Position numbers and translations under genes: made by a program. Below, one piece after another: positions 41,686 through 52,013 of a stretch of DNA of 64,000 bases. How positions within the stretch are numbered: position 1 is the stretch's first letter; each line of letters starts with the position of its first letter. Origin of the DNA: Rhodobacteraceae bacterium HTCC2083 (GTDB taxonomy: Bacteria > Pseudomonadota > Alphaproteobacteria > Rhodobacterales > Rhodobacteraceae). The notes below the pieces were generated by a model. It was not told where the DNA came from and did not search any database. It saw nothing but the letters and a program-made list of their open reading frames with translations. The stretch is from NCBI GenBank assembly GCA_000156115.1, contig DS995276.1:2303719-2367718 (forward strand), written 5' to 3'.

Positions 41686-43797
41686 TTAGCCGACAGCGCG
41701 TGTATCCGGTTTAAAACTGATGCGATCAGACACAGCAAAGCGTCCACCGCTGATCTTTTCGATCTTGCCCTGACGCAAAAGCTGGCCGAAAGAACGCAAT
41801 CCATCTTCACGAGAGAAATTGTCTTCCTGCACCATGCGTACTTTGGTCATAAGTTGCGGGCGCGAGAATTGTTCCTTGCCCTCAACAAATGCCAAATAAG
41901 CAGCAGCAGCTTCGAGAAGGTCTGGAAGCTCTGTCGCGCCCATTTCTTCTGCGAACTCATTGAAGTTGCCACCCTCAGGCGCGAGATCCGCGTTTTGAGG
42001 GGCCGCGTCTGCTGGCGTCATGCCTGCTCTGATGCGGCGCGGGCGCACGGGTGTTGGAGCAGGTGCACCAGGTGTCGTGGCCACAGGGGATTCTGTTGCG
42101 CTATCCACACGTTGCTCCGCGACAAGTTTCAAAGGCGGGCGCGCAGTGCTTGCGGTGGTATCACTTGCGGATAGGCGACGTACGGGGCGGCGCGGTTGCA
42201 CAGCACTTTCCAGATCATCGCGGTAGTCGAGTGTTTCATCAACATGTGCGTCGTTCGGGTTAGATTTCTTGTCCGCACGGGCCGATGCTACAGCCGCACG
42301 CAGATGGCCAAGCGCATTTCGACGTTTTTTGCCATCGGGCTCTTCCAATTCAGAGCTGGCTTGATCCATCAAGCGATCCATTTCCAAATCGGGCTTGGGT
42401 GCGAGATCATCTAATCCTCGCGCTGTCTCAGTCACTGAGTGTGCTGGCTCTAAATCTTGAACGGGCTCAAATGCCTCTTCCTCGACATAGGAGTCTTCTG
42501 CGGGCAAGCCTGCGAGCTCTGCTTCAACAGCGGCCAATTCACGAGCTAGCTCATCTTCATCATCGCGGGAAAGGCTGGTGTCTTGGGCTGCATCTTGCAT
42601 GATCGTGGTGTCGGCACCGTCATCATCGTCTTCTTCGATGTCACCGCTGGCGATGGCAGCCTCAAACTCTTCACGCTTCATCTTGATGACACGTGCGCGA
42701 ATCGGGGCCTTTGGCGGATCTTGAGGCACCTCTGCTTCAACCGGGGCCGCGTTAACTTCGGCAAAGTCTGCGATTGCATCGGAAAGATCAGTCGTTTCGA
42801 TATCGAACTCAATGTCCTCGACCATTTCTTGTCTTGCAGTATCCACAGGTATATCTGCGCTGAGCTTGGCCATTACGCCTGAAATTGCATCTTTCGTGAC
42901 TGCATCGTCATCATTGTCATCCCCGATGGCAGCGTCCATATCGATGGAGGCTGGGGCATCATCCAATTCGAGGATATCTTCCAGATCGGTATCGCCCGGT
43001 TGGCCTTGCATGATATCGTCTGCGTGCTCGTCTTCAGAGAAGTCGGGTGTCGCAGGTGTGTCTACAGGCTGGCCGACGACTGCACGAATGCGCGCAAGCT
43101 TTGCTGCGACTGAGTCAGGCTCAGGCTGTTCGTCTTGCGCTTGTTTCGTAAGGTTTTCGGCGGCAAGGCTTGCGGCCTCTTCCGCTTCGGCTTTTGCCGC
43201 GGCTTCTGCATGACGTTGTGCCTCGGCTTCAGCTTTTGCGTCTGCCTCAGCTGTTACCAATGCATCTGCTTCTTCCTGTGCAAGGCGCGCAGCTTCAGCT
43301 TTTGCCTTTTTTGCTTCTTTGGCGAGTCGGGCGTCTTCTTCGGCTTTCAGCTGCAATTTTTGTTGCTCGGCAGCTTCGGCTTTTGCAGCCGCCTCTGCTT
43401 GCTTGGCATTTTCTTCTCCGCGCAAGCGCTCAGCCTCAGCCTCTTGCTCGGTTATCTCAGCCAAGCGTGCTTGTTCAAGCGCTTCAGTCTCAGCATCCGC
43501 ATCATTAAGATTCGTGTCGGCAACAAGAACATCTGCTGCCGGAAGGGCAGTGCGTAGTACGATATTGCCACCGTCCTGATGCGCCTCTACGCGGCGGGAC
43601 ACCTCACGTTCTGCAATGCGTGCCAACATATCTGCGTCGGGGGTTGGGGGTTCAGCACCAAAATATCGGTCATCCGCCGCCAAGTCCCTGAAATACTCAG
43701 CGATGGCTTTCATCGTGTCGAACGAATCGTCAAAACCCTCCAATGTGCAGGAGAATGTTCCGTAGGAAACCGTGAGAACTTTGCTCGAATTAACCAT
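41686..43797 (-). CDS. Large acidic, coiled-coil and low-complexity protein with conserved ends, unknown function
   Basis: The 703-residue protein has three parts. Residues 1-75 look folded (LTVSYGTFSCTLEGFDDSFD, then TMKAIAEYFRDLAADDRYFG). Residues about 95-230 form an Ala/Glu/Lys-rich coiled coil of EAEAKA-type repeats. Residues 230-600 are acidic, low-complexity and probably disordered. The last 90 residues look folded (ELPDLLEAAAAYLAFVEGK, QLLRQGKIEKISGGRFAVSD) and resemble a winged-helix-type module. No signal peptide or membrane helix. Related Rhodobacteraceae proteins are often labelled as chemotaxis CheA-like, but no histidine-kinase motif is present. Function unknown. Confidence 0.8.
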   Translation of the reverse strand: MVNSSKVLTVSYGTFSCTLEGFDDSFDTMKAIAEYFRDLAADDRYFGAEPPTPDADMLARIAEREVSRRVEAHQDGGNIVLRTALPAADVLVADTNLNDADAETEALEQARLAEITEQEAEAERLRGEENAKQAEAAAKAEAAEQQKLQLKAEEDARLAKEAKKAKAEAARLAQEEADALVTAEADAKAEAEAQRHAEAAAKAEAEEAASLAAENLTKQAQDEQPEPDSVAAKLARIRAVVGQPVDTPATPDFSEDEHADDIMQGQPGDTDLEDILELDDAPASIDMDAAIGDDNDDDAVTKDAISGVMAKLSADIPVDTARQEMVEDIEFDIETTDLSDAIADFAEVNAAPVEAEVPQDPPKAPIRARVIKMKREEFEAAIASGDIEEDDDDGADTTIMQDAAQDTSLSRDDEDELARELAAVEAELAGLPAEDSYVEEEAFEPVQDLEPAHSVTETARGLDDLAPKPDLEMDRLMDQASSELEEPDGKKRRNALGHLRAAVASARADKKSNPNDAHVDETLDYRDDLESAVQPRRPVRRLSASDTTASTARPPLKLVAEQRVDSATESPVATTPGAPAPTPVRPRRIRAGMTPADAAPQNADLAPEGGNFNEFAEEMGATELPDLLEAAAAYLAFVEGKEQFSRPQLMTKVRMVQEDNFSREDGLRSFGQLLRQGKIEKISGGRFAVSDRISFKPDTRAVG

Positions 43798-43933
43798 GAT
43801 TTACTCGCTTTACTTAAACTCTTCGTCTCTACTAACTACCCTGTGTCGACCAAAACGGCCCGAATCTGTGACTAACAGCGTATCATTTCGTGGCCCAAAT
43901 GTGATCTGTTTCGCTGAAAGGTGTTAATCCATT

Positions 43934-44602
43934 GTGATTTCTAAAATTGTTCATAAATCAAAGCCAATCACTTTGGTTGGGGCTGGGGATGTTGATACAG
44001 CTCTTCTCAAACAGGTTATTTCTTTTGCGCCAACTTTGGTCGCTGCGGATGGTGGTGCGGTTCATATACGCGATTTAGGCCTGATGCCCGATGCGGTTAT
44101 TGGAGATATGGATTCACTTTCTGGCAATTTAAAGGCAGAGTTGCCGAAAACTATTCTGCACTCGATAGCCGAACAGGACAGCACGGATTTCGAAAAATGC
44201 CTTATGCGGATTGAAGCACCTGCCATCGTTGGACTTGGCTTTTTGGGCGGGCGTTTGGATCATCAATTGGCCGCGTTTCACGGCTTGGTTCGGTTTCCTA
44301 AGCAAAGATGCATTTTGCTTGGGCCTAACGAGTTGGTGTTCTTGTGCCCGCCAGCAATAGACATACCGCTTAACGTTGGCACGCCAGTGTCGTTGTTTCC
44401 TTTAGGGGCGGTGACAGGACGCTTGCAGGGTCTCAAGTGGTCCTTTGATATGTTGGATTTTGCTCCGGGTCAGCGCATTGGCACGTCCAATGAGGCGGCA
44501 GGGGCAATCCACCTGGAAATGAGCGCACCATATATGTTGTGCATTCTACCTGCGTCATGTTTCGAAATTGTGCTCGCCGCGCTTACGGCACAAACCGACT
44601 AA
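43934..44602 (+). CDS. thiN: Thiamine diphosphokinase
   Basis: The 222-residue enzyme transfers pyrophosphate from ATP to thiamine. The catalytic domain has VAADGGAVHIRDLGLMPDAV and IGDMDSL, then DSTDFEKCL and GFLGGRLDHQLA, the metal- and ATP-binding acidic motifs. The C-terminal thiamin-binding domain follows, with GLKWSFDMLDFAPGQRIGTS. It overlaps the end of a convergent EamA-type gene by 20 bases. No TPP riboswitch is visible upstream. Confidence 0.9.
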   Translation: MISKIVHKSKPITLVGAGDVDTALLKQVISFAPTLVAADGGAVHIRDLGLMPDAVIGDMDSLSGNLKAELPKTILHSIAEQDSTDFEKCLMRIEAPAIVGLGFLGGRLDHQLAAFHGLVRFPKQRCILLGPNELVFLCPPAIDIPLNVGTPVSLFPLGAVTGRLQGLKWSFDMLDFAPGQRIGTSNEAAGAIHLEMSAPYMLCILPASCFEIVLAALTAQTD

Positions 44603-45482
44603 GACTGCGTTCGCGCATCACAATGTAGAGCCCCGCAGAGATCGTGATTGCAATGCCAATCGAGGCAAGCATGTTAGGCAGTTCCATGAAGATCAGCCAT
44701 CCAATGAAGGTCGCGAAAGGGATTTCGAGGTATTGCATTGGCGCAAGTGTCGCCGAAGGGGCAAAGCGCAATGACCATGTCATCAACAAATGGGCCAACG
44801 TGCCGGTGATCCCGATTGATACCAGCATGAGCCATTCGTTTGGTGCAGGTACGCGGAGGTCGAGCTGTGGGATGCCGCTATTGCTGAACACCAACATAAC
44901 TGGAAGCACGATCGCAACAGCCATAAACCCATTTACGCATTGTAGGCTAATCGGATCGGTCTCTTTCGCAATCTGGCGCGTCACAAGCATGAAGAGCGAG
45001 AACACAACGGCCACAACAAGCGGCAAAAGCGCAGGCCAGCCAACGTCGTCAAACGCGGGTTGAATGACAAGCAAAGTTCCAATGAAACCGACGGTGCAGG
45101 CGGCAATACGGCGAATGCCAATTTCTTCGCCCAACACATAATGACCCAGCATGAGCATAATGAAGGGCATTACAAAGGCGATCGCCACAGCATCGGCGAG
45201 TGGCAAAAACAGCAAAGCTGAGAACATCGCACCTATCCCGATGATATGAAGAACCGTGCGCAGCCATACCAGTGGTCTAATACGCGGCGGCATTTGAAAT
45301 GTACGCTGGGTGGCTAAGATCACAGGAGCCAGCAAAAGCGCCTGTATGGCAAAGCGCGCTAGGAGCAGAATGCCCAAAGGCACCGTTTGCCCCAGGGTTT
45401 TCGCCAACGCATCACCCACAGGGGCTAACACGCAAAATCCTAGCATCAGTAGGATACCTAATAGAGGGCGATCACTGGTCAC
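44583..45482 (-). CDS. DMT-superfamily (EamA) permease
   Basis: This 299-residue inner-membrane protein has ten predicted helices in two EamA repeats (about residues 6-140 and 150-285). Typical segments are LADAVAIAFVMPFIMLMLGH and APMQYLEIPFATFIGWLIF. Exporters of amino acids, nucleosides or riboflavin belong here; no substrate can be inferred. Its end overlaps thiN convergently by 20 bases. Confidence 0.88.
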   Translation of the reverse strand: MTSDRPLLGILLMLGFCVLAPVGDALAKTLGQTVPLGILLLARFAIQALLLAPVILATQRTFQMPPRIRPLVWLRTVLHIIGIGAMFSALLFLPLADAVAIAFVMPFIMLMLGHYVLGEEIGIRRIAACTVGFIGTLLVIQPAFDDVGWPALLPLVVAVVFSLFMLVTRQIAKETDPISLQCVNGFMAVAIVLPVMLVFSNSGIPQLDLRVPAPNEWLMLVSIGITGTLAHLLMTWSLRFAPSATLAPMQYLEIPFATFIGWLIFMELPNMLASIGIAITISAGLYIVMRERSLSRFVP

Positions 45483-45546
45483 TTTGCAATCTTAAGTTGA
45501 AGTGTTTCGAAAAGCAATTGATACGGTTAAAGTTTTGGTACGTATG

Positions 45547-46920
45547 CTAACAATTTGGAATGTTGACCGCCAAACCACCTAGCGAGGTTTCTTTATACTT
45601 TTCGCTCATATCAACGCCGGTTTGGCGCATGGTTTCAATACACGCATCAAGGGGCACCAGATGTTGCCCGTCACCGCGCAACGCAAGGGAGGCCGCGCTT
45701 ACCGCCTTGATTGCGCCGAGGCCATTACGCTCAATACAAGGGACTTGCACCAAACCCTTAACCGGATCGCAGGTCATGCCCAAATGATGCTCAAGTGCGA
45801 TCTCTGCGGCGTTTTCCACTTGCTCGGGTGTGCCGCCCATAACGGCGCATAAGCCCGCGGAAGCCATCGCAGCGGCGCTGCCCACTTCGGCCTGACATCC
45901 GGCTTCCGCGCCAGAGATCGAAGCGTTGAACTTCACCAAACCACCAATCGCCGCAGAGGTCAGTAAGAATTCTTCGACCTTGCTCTCTGTTGCGCCTGGC
46001 ACGTGATCAAGGTAATATCGTATGGTGGCGGGTACGACCCCCGCCGCGCCGTTGGTCGGTGCTGTTACGACTTGCCCGCCTGCGGCGTTCTCCTCATTTA
46101 CGGCCATCGCATACACGCTCATCCAGTCGTTGATCGTATGTGGCGCGTTTAAGTTCATTCCGCGCTCTGCAAGCAATGCGTCGTGAATGCCCTTAGCTCG
46201 ACGACGCACGTTCAAACCACCGGGCAGAATACCGTCATGGGTCAAACCTTTGTTGATGCAGTCATTCATTACCTGCCAAATGCGCGCAGTTCCGCTGCGC
46301 AGGCTTTCGGTGCACCCGCGCGCAATTTCATTGGTGCGCTTCATCTCGGCGATACTTTTGTTTGCGATTTTCGCCATCTCCAGCATTTCAGCGGCAGATT
46401 TGAACGGGTAGGGGACAGGGTCACCTTCGTCGGTATCTTTGCCATCGGCTAATTCTGCCTCAGTCATTACAAAGCCGCCACCAATTGAATAATAGGTTTG
46501 CTGGTAAGTGACGTCGCCCTGCGCGTCGGTCGCCATCAGAATCATGCCGTTCGCATGTCCGGGCAGGTTCGGGCCGAAATCGAATTTTAGATCGTTTCTG
46601 GGATCGAAGGCGAGCGCGCCAAACCCTTCAGGTGTCACTGTCTTCGTGCGCACAATCTCGGCCATTGCGGCGTCTGCTTTCACGCTATCAAAGGTTTCGG
46701 GTATAAATCCGGCTAAGCCCAGCACCGTCGCGCGATCCGTCGCATGGCCGACGCCTGTAAACGCGAGCGAGCCATGCAAAGACGCGCGCAGCCCGTGAAA
46801 TTCAAATGGAGAAGCACGCAGTTCATCCAAGAAGCGCGCAGCAGCGACCATCGGGCCCATCGTATGAGACGACGACGGGCCAATTCCCACTTTGAACATA
46901 TCGAAAACGGAGAGAAACAT
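45547..46920 (-). CDS. sdaA: L-serine ammonia-lyase, iron-sulfur type
   Basis: The 457-residue single-chain enzyme deaminates serine to pyruvate using an oxygen-sensitive 4Fe-4S cluster. The N-terminal beta domain begins [20 protein letters not shown]. The C-terminal alpha domain carries three cluster cysteines in [19 protein letters not shown] and VQVPCIERN. All are present. Its start overlaps the end of the GST gene upstream (TGATG), so the two are coupled. Confidence 0.95.
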   Translation of the reverse strand: MFLSVFDMFKVGIGPSSSHTMGPMVAAARFLDELRASPFEFHGLRASLHGSLAFTGVGHATDRATVLGLAGFIPETFDSVKADAAMAEIVRTKTVTPEGFGALAFDPRNDLKFDFGPNLPGHANGMILMATDAQGDVTYQQTYYSIGGGFVMTEAELADGKDTDEGDPVPYPFKSAAEMLEMAKIANKSIAEMKRTNEIARGCTESLRSGTARIWQVMNDCINKGLTHDGILPGGLNVRRRAKGIHDALLAERGMNLNAPHTINDWMSVYAMAVNEENAAGGQVVTAPTNGAAGVVPATIRYYLDHVPGATESKVEEFLLTSAAIGGLVKFNASISGAEAGCQAEVGSAAAMASAGLCAVMGGTPEQVENAAEIALEHHLGMTCDPVKGLVQVPCIERNGLGAIKAVSAASLALRGDGQHLVPLDACIETMRQTGVDMSEKYKETSLGGLAVNIPNC

Positions 46921-47624
46921 CAGGTGGCACTTCCTACTGGGGGATTGGCGTAAATGGGATTCGAAAAGGGCGTTGGGCCAAGGCCTTCCGCAACTTGCAC
47001 CGCTTGGACGCTTTGCAAAAGCTCTATTCTTTTGGCTAAGGCACGTAGGGCTGGAAAGGTTTCTACGTCAACCCAATTATCTGCGTACGTGGTAGGATAA
47101 AGCTGCGCCCACCGCAGGCACGTGCAGGCATAAATATCGAGGATCGTAGGCGTGGCACCCCCCAAGAGCGTCATTTCTGGGTCAACGATCAAATACTCAA
47201 TTTGCGCAAAGTCACTTTGGCTGCGCTGGGCTATCCCGTCGCGCAACTTTGCGGCATGCTCGGCTGCGATGAATTTTTCGGGATAAAACATCTGCCGCAA
47301 ACCAGCGTGCAGGGAATTGGAGATGAAGAAGAGCCACTTCAAACCTTCACCTCTTGCGGCATCATCAGACACCGGAAATATCCCTGCATGACGATCCGCA
47401 AGCCAAAGCAGGATCGCACCCGTTTCAAAGATCACACCGTCCGGCGTTTCCAGTGCTGGGATCATGCCCAATGGGTTCAGCGAAAGATAGGCAGGCGCTT
47501 GCTGCGCGGCGACGCTGCGATCCACAAGCACGGCCTCATAAGGCGCGCCCAATATTTCCAGCGCAATTCGGATGATCAAAGAGGCGTTATCGGGCGCGTA
47601 ATGAAGGATATACGGTTTGTTCAT
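46920..47624 (-). CDS. Glutathione S-transferase family protein
   Basis: The 234-residue protein has an N-terminal thioredoxin-like domain (residues 1-80: YILHYAPDNASLIIRIALEI, cis-proline in GMIPALETPDG, and ETGAILLWL with the Glu-Thr/Ser that binds glutathione) and a C-terminal helical domain. The catalytic residue is not obvious; S15 may serve. Substrate unknown. It is translationally coupled to sdaA downstream. Confidence 0.85.
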   Translation of the reverse strand: MNKPYILHYAPDNASLIIRIALEILGAPYEAVLVDRSVAAQQAPAYLSLNPLGMIPALETPDGVIFETGAILLWLADRHAGIFPVSDDAARGEGLKWLFFISNSLHAGLRQMFYPEKFIAAEHAAKLRDGIAQRSQSDFAQIEYLIVDPEMTLLGGATPTILDIYACTCLRWAQLYPTTYADNWVDVETFPALRALAKRIELLQSVQAVQVAEGLGPTPFSNPIYANPPVGSAT

Positions 47625-47733
47625 GCGGTTTGTTTACGTGCTCTTGGCAGGCTAGCAACGCTGAAAAGCGACATTCCGCTCTCGCGCCCCGCCCCTGCTG
47701 TGTTTATAAGGTTACAACTTGTTAAGGAGTCGC

Positions 47734-48528
47734 ATGCCTATGTCCGGAGAATTGTCCCCTATCGACAAAGCGAAATTTGTGGCTGCGAAGCGGGCTGCGG
47801 CCTTCGTGGAAGATGGTATGCGCGTGGGTCTGGGAACTGGATCGACTGCCGCTTGGCTGGTGCGTTGCCTTGGTGAAATGGTACGAGACGATGGATTGCG
47901 AATTCGTGGCGTTCCGACATCCACACGAACGGCTGTGCTCGCGCGCGAAGTCGGGATCGAGGTTATCTCGCTAGACGAAGCGCGTTGGCTCGACATTACG
48001 ATTGACGGAGCGGATGAATTTGACGGGGATTTGAACCTGATCAAAGGCGGTGGCGGTGCTTTGTTGCAAGAAAAGATCGTCGCAACCGCGTCTGATCAGA
48101 TGATCGTCATTGCAGATGCCGGAAAAGAAGTCGAAAATCTTGGGGCGTTCCCACTGCCAATCGAGGTCGTTCCTTTTGGCTGGCAAACGACCCGTGCTTT
48201 GGTGGAAGAAACGCTGGTCTCTATGGATGTGCTTGGACGTCAGATTAGCTTGCGGATGAATGGCGGTTCGCCATTTATTACGGATGAGGGGAACTACATC
48301 ATTGATCTCAACCTCAAGCGCATCGGCAATGCGCGCCAGCTTGCGATGGTCGTTAACCAAATGCCCGGCGTCGTTGAAAACGGTCTGTTTATCGATATTT
48401 GTGACGCAGTTGTGATCGGTCATGGGGATGGCAAGGTCGAGGTGCGCGACATAAATACTGGTACAGTGGAACATGAGCGGCTTGATTTTGTGGAAAATGA
48501 TAATCTTTTCACCGATCTGGCCGACTAA
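47734..48528 (+). CDS. rpiA: Ribose-5-phosphate isomerase A
   Basis: The 264-residue enzyme interconverts ribose 5-phosphate and ribulose 5-phosphate. Key segments are GLGTGSTAAWLVRCL (phosphate site), TIDGADEFDGDLNLIKGGGG with the catalytic Asp and Lys, and LQEKIVATASDQMIVIADA. The ATG at 47734 has TTAAGGAG five bases upstream; a second ATG 6 bases on is possible. It is followed 31 bases later by gor. Confidence 0.95.
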   Translation: MPMSGELSPIDKAKFVAAKRAAAFVEDGMRVGLGTGSTAAWLVRCLGEMVRDDGLRIRGVPTSTRTAVLAREVGIEVISLDEARWLDITIDGADEFDGDLNLIKGGGGALLQEKIVATASDQMIVIADAGKEVENLGAFPLPIEVVPFGWQTTRALVEETLVSMDVLGRQISLRMNGGSPFITDEGNYIIDLNLKRIGNARQLAMVVNQMPGVVENGLFIDICDAVVIGHGDGKVEVRDINTGTVEHERLDFVENDNLFTDLAD

Positions 48529-48559
48529 GCGCGGCAGCGCATGACTTAAGGACTTTGCA

Positions 48560-49918
48560 ATGGCATTTGACTACGATCTATTTGTGATTGGTGGCGGCTC
48601 TGGCGGCGTGCGCGCGGCGCGTGTGGCAGCGCAGGATACGGGCGTGAAGGTCGCGTTGGCCGAGGAAGATCGCTACGGCGGCACTTGCGTCATTCGCGGC
48701 TGTGTTCCCAAAAAATTGATGGTGTTCGCATCTGGTTATGCCGGTCTGGCAGAAGAAGCGCAGGCTTACGGCTGGGATGTGTCGAACAAAGGGTTCGATT
48801 GGACAGCCTTTCAGAAAAAGATGCATGCTGAGCTGGATCGCCTTGAGGGGATCTACCGTAGTTTGCTTAAGAACGCAGGTGTTGAAACCTTTGATAGCCG
48901 TGCACGCATCGCGGATGCGCATACGGTTGAATTGGCCGACGGTACCCGTAAAACTGCGAAGCATATTCTGATTGCTGTCGGTGGGCGCCCCGTGAAGCTT
49001 GCGATTGAGGGCGCAGAGCACGCAATCACCTCGAACGATATTTTCCATTTGGAGCAGCTGCCAAAATCCATACTGATTGTTGGTGGCGGCTATATCGCGT
49101 CCGAATTTGCGGGTGTGATGAATGGAATGGGTGTCCAAACCACGCAATTCTATCGCGGCGATCAGATCCTACGCGGCTTTGATGATGAAGCGCGCACAGT
49201 GGTTGCCGAAGAAATGGTCGTTAAAGGCGTGAATCTTGAGTTGAACACCAACATCGCAGCAATGCGCCGCGAAGGTGCTGGCATTTGGGTGAAAGACACC
49301 AACGGTGTAGAGCGTACATTCGATCAAGTGATGTTCGCCACTGGTCGTGCGCCTAACTCTGATGATTTGGGCCTTGAAGAGGTCGGCGTTAAACTCGGTC
49401 GCAATGGTGAGATTGTTGTGGACGAGTATAGCCAAACGGGCGTGCCCTCGATCTATGCGGTGGGCGATGTGACAGACCGTGCGAACCTTACACCTGTTGC
49501 TATCAGCGAAGGCATGGCCTTCGTCGAAACTGTGTTCAAAGGCAATCCGACGAAACCTGACCACGAGTTGATCCCAACCGCGATTTTCACGCAGCCTGAA
49601 ATGGGCACCGTCGGCCTGTCCGAGGAAGAGGCCAAGGCGCAAGGACCGATTGAAGTTTACAGTGCATCGTTTAAGCCCATGCAGCAAAGCTTTGCGGGTC
49701 GCGCGGAAAAAGTGTTGATGAAACTCATCGTGTCACGGGAAGATCGCAAGGTTCTGGGCTGTCACATTGTCGCGCCGGGGGCAGGTGAATTGATCCAGCT
49801 CGCAGGTATCGCAGTGAAAATGGGGGCAACCAAAGAAGACTTTGATCGTACGGTTGCAGTGCATCCCACAATGTCGGAAGAATTGGTGACTATGAAAACA
49901 CCGACACGCATGGCTTGA
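48560..49918 (+). CDS. gor: Glutathione-disulfide reductase
   Basis: This 452-residue FAD flavoenzyme reduces oxidised glutathione with NADPH. The FAD motif is DLFVIGGGSGGVRAARVAA; the redox-active disulfide is C43-C48 (GGTCVIRGCVPKK). The NADPH motif is ILIVGGGYIASEFAGVM, and the C-terminal catalytic His lies in VAVHPTMSEELVT. Length and motif order are normal. It lies between rpiA and hflK on the same strand. Confidence 0.93.
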   Translation: MAFDYDLFVIGGGSGGVRAARVAAQDTGVKVALAEEDRYGGTCVIRGCVPKKLMVFASGYAGLAEEAQAYGWDVSNKGFDWTAFQKKMHAELDRLEGIYRSLLKNAGVETFDSRARIADAHTVELADGTRKTAKHILIAVGGRPVKLAIEGAEHAITSNDIFHLEQLPKSILIVGGGYIASEFAGVMNGMGVQTTQFYRGDQILRGFDDEARTVVAEEMVVKGVNLELNTNIAAMRREGAGIWVKDTNGVERTFDQVMFATGRAPNSDDLGLEEVGVKLGRNGEIVVDEYSQTGVPSIYAVGDVTDRANLTPVAISEGMAFVETVFKGNPTKPDHELIPTAIFTQPEMGTVGLSEEEAKAQGPIEVYSASFKPMQQSFAGRAEKVLMKLIVSREDRKVLGCHIVAPGAGELIQLAGIAVKMGATKEDFDRTVAVHPTMSEELVTMKTPTRMA

Positions 49919-49991
49919 AATTTTGGGAAACCTGACCAATTGAATGAGTAAGGTGGCTCCAACAGATTTAACTAAGAGGAAATAGCTAAAA

Positions 49992-51137
49992 ATGGCTGGT
50001 AACAACGGCGGCCCATGGGGTGGCGGTGGAAATAACGGATCAGGCGATGATAATCGCGGATCTGGCAATAACGGCGGTGGTCGTCGCCCCGAAGGGGACG
50101 GTCCGCAGATTCCTGAGATCGACGAGCTGATGAAAAAAGGTCAGGAGCAATTGCGCGTTCTGATGGGTGGTCGCGGTGGCGGGAATGGCACCAACGGCTC
50201 TGGCGGCGGCGGTGGACCGATGTTGACGCGTGGGACTATTGGTCTTGGCGTGGTCGCTGCAGTTGTGCTTTGGGGCATGGCCAGCTTTTACACTGTGAAA
50301 CCGGAAGAGCAGTCGGTTGAATTGTTTCTTGGCGCATATTCCTCTACAGGTAATCCTGGTTTGAACTTCGCGCCATGGCCGATTGTTACCAAAGAGGTAA
50401 TTCCTGTCACGCGAGAGCAAACAGAAGATATTGGCGTTGGCGCGCGTGGCTCCGAAGCGGGTCTGATGCTGACTGGTGACGAAAACATCGTAGACATCGA
50501 TTTCCAAGTGGTTTGGAACATCACCGATCCTGCGAAGTTCTTGTTCAACCTGCGTGATCCACAAATGACGATCCGTGCGGTGTCTGAATCCGCAATGCGC
50601 GAGATTATTGCGCAATCTGAATTGGCCCCGATCCTCAACAGAGACCGTGCAAGCATTGGTGATCGTCTTAAGGATTTGATCCAAAGCACGCTGGATAGCT
50701 ACGACTCTGGCATGAATGTCGTACGTGTGAACTTTGACAAAGCGGATCCACCTCAACAGGTGATCGATTCATTCCGTGAGGTTCAAGCTGCCGAGCAAGA
50801 ACGTGACCGCCTTGAAAAGCAAGCGGACGCTTATGCGAACCGTATTGTTGCGGAAGCGCGTGGTGAAGCGGCGCAGGTCTTGGAAGAGGCCGAAGGCTAC
50901 CGCGCACGCGTTGTGAATGAAGCGACGGGTGAAGCGTCCCGTTTCACAGCCGTTCTGGCCGAGTACGAGAAAGCTCCGGAAGTCACGCGCAAGCGTCTCT
51001 ACCTCGAGACAATGGAAGAAGTACTAGGGCGTGTTGACAAAATCATCCTCGATGAGAATGGCGGAGGCGGCCAAGGCGTCGTTCCCTACCTTCCGCTTAA
51101 CGAGCTTCGTAAATCCACCACAGGAGGGAGCAACTAA
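49992..51137 (+). CDS. hflK: FtsH protease modulator HflK
   Basis: The 381-residue membrane protein has a Gly/Asn-rich cytosolic N-terminus (residues 1-75), one membrane helix near 80-97 (GTIGLGVVAAVVLWGMASFY), then a periplasmic SPFH/prohibitin domain and a coiled coil (QAAEQERDRLEKQADAYANR). With HflC it forms the large periplasmic cage around FtsH. AAGAGGAAATAGCTAAAA precedes the ATG. It overlaps hflC by one base. Confidence 0.94.
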   Translation: MAGNNGGPWGGGGNNGSGDDNRGSGNNGGGRRPEGDGPQIPEIDELMKKGQEQLRVLMGGRGGGNGTNGSGGGGGPMLTRGTIGLGVVAAVVLWGMASFYTVKPEEQSVELFLGAYSSTGNPGLNFAPWPIVTKEVIPVTREQTEDIGVGARGSEAGLMLTGDENIVDIDFQVVWNITDPAKFLFNLRDPQMTIRAVSESAMREIIAQSELAPILNRDRASIGDRLKDLIQSTLDSYDSGMNVVRVNFDKADPPQQVIDSFREVQAAEQERDRLEKQADAYANRIVAEARGEAAQVLEEAEGYRARVVNEATGEASRFTAVLAEYEKAPEVTRKRLYLETMEEVLGRVDKIILDENGGGGQGVVPYLPLNELRKSTTGGSN

Positions 51138-52009
51138 TGCGTAAAACTACATATTTGTTGCCGATTGCGGTGATTGCGATTGCTGGAATTCTGTCATCCA
51201 TGTTCATCGTGGACGAACGCGAGAAAGCGCTCGTGCTTCAGTTCGGCCGGGTTGTTGATATCAAAGAAGATCCAGGTCTAGCGTTTAAAATTCCGCTGAT
51301 TCAGGACGTTGTCCGATATGACGACCGTATTCTTAGCCGTGACATCGACCCACTCGAAGTGACGCCTTTGGATGACCGCCGTCTTGTGGTTGACGCGTTT
51401 GCGCGTTACCGGATCACTGATGTGAACCAGTTCCGTCAAGCGGTTGGTGCGGGTGGTATTCCTGCAGCGGAAAGCCGTTTGGACAGTATCTTGCGCTCTG
51501 AAACGCGTGAAATTCTGGGTTCCGTGTCCTCTAATGACATCCTCAGTACGGATCGTGCGGCGCTAATGCTTCGTATCCGAAATGGTGCGATTTCTGAGGC
51601 TCGGGGTCTCGGTATTGAAGTCATTGACGTGCGCTTGAAGCGGACTGACTTGCCTTCTGAAAACCTCGAATCCACCTTTGCGCGTATGCGTGCGGAGCGT
51701 GAACGTGAAGCGGCGGACGAGATTGCCCGTGGTAACGAAGCAGCGCAACGTGTGCGTGCTTTGGCAGATCGTACGCAAGTCGAAATCGTTTCCGATGCAC
51801 GTCGCGATAGCGAAATCACCCGAGGTGAAGCAGACGCCGAACGCAATGCGATCTTCGCAAATGCTTACGGAGCGGATCAGGAGTTCTTTGAATTCTACCG
51901 CTCGCTTGAGGCCTATCGCGGGGCGTTGCAGGGCAACAACTCGACAATGGTTCTGTCACCTGACAGCGACTTCTTCAACTACCTGAAGTCGGACTCAAAA
52001 TCGGAGTAA
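51137..52009 (+). CDS. hflC: FtsH protease modulator HflC
   Basis: This 290-residue partner of HflK has an N-terminal anchor helix (YLLPIAVIAIAGILSSMFIV) and an SPFH domain (REKALVLQFGRVVDIKEDPG). A coiled coil with ARMRAEREREAADEIARGNE follows, ending in a conserved MVLSPDSDFFNYL. One base of overlap with hflK and 4 bases to the next gene show a compact operon. Confidence 0.95.
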   Translation: MRKTTYLLPIAVIAIAGILSSMFIVDEREKALVLQFGRVVDIKEDPGLAFKIPLIQDVVRYDDRILSRDIDPLEVTPLDDRRLVVDAFARYRITDVNQFRQAVGAGGIPAAESRLDSILRSETREILGSVSSNDILSTDRAALMLRIRNGAISEARGLGIEVIDVRLKRTDLPSENLESTFARMRAEREREAADEIARGNEAAQRVRALADRTQVEIVSDARRDSEITRGEADAERNAIFANAYGADQEFFEFYRSLEAYRGALQGNNSTMVLSPDSDFFNYLKSDSKSE

Positions 52010-52013
52010 TCTC

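Noticed and set aside
42020-43579. Several long plus-strand frames opposite the 703-residue gene
   Set aside because: They are shadows produced by the Ala/Glu-biased codons of the real minus-strand gene and have Cys/Phe/Leu-rich nonsense composition.
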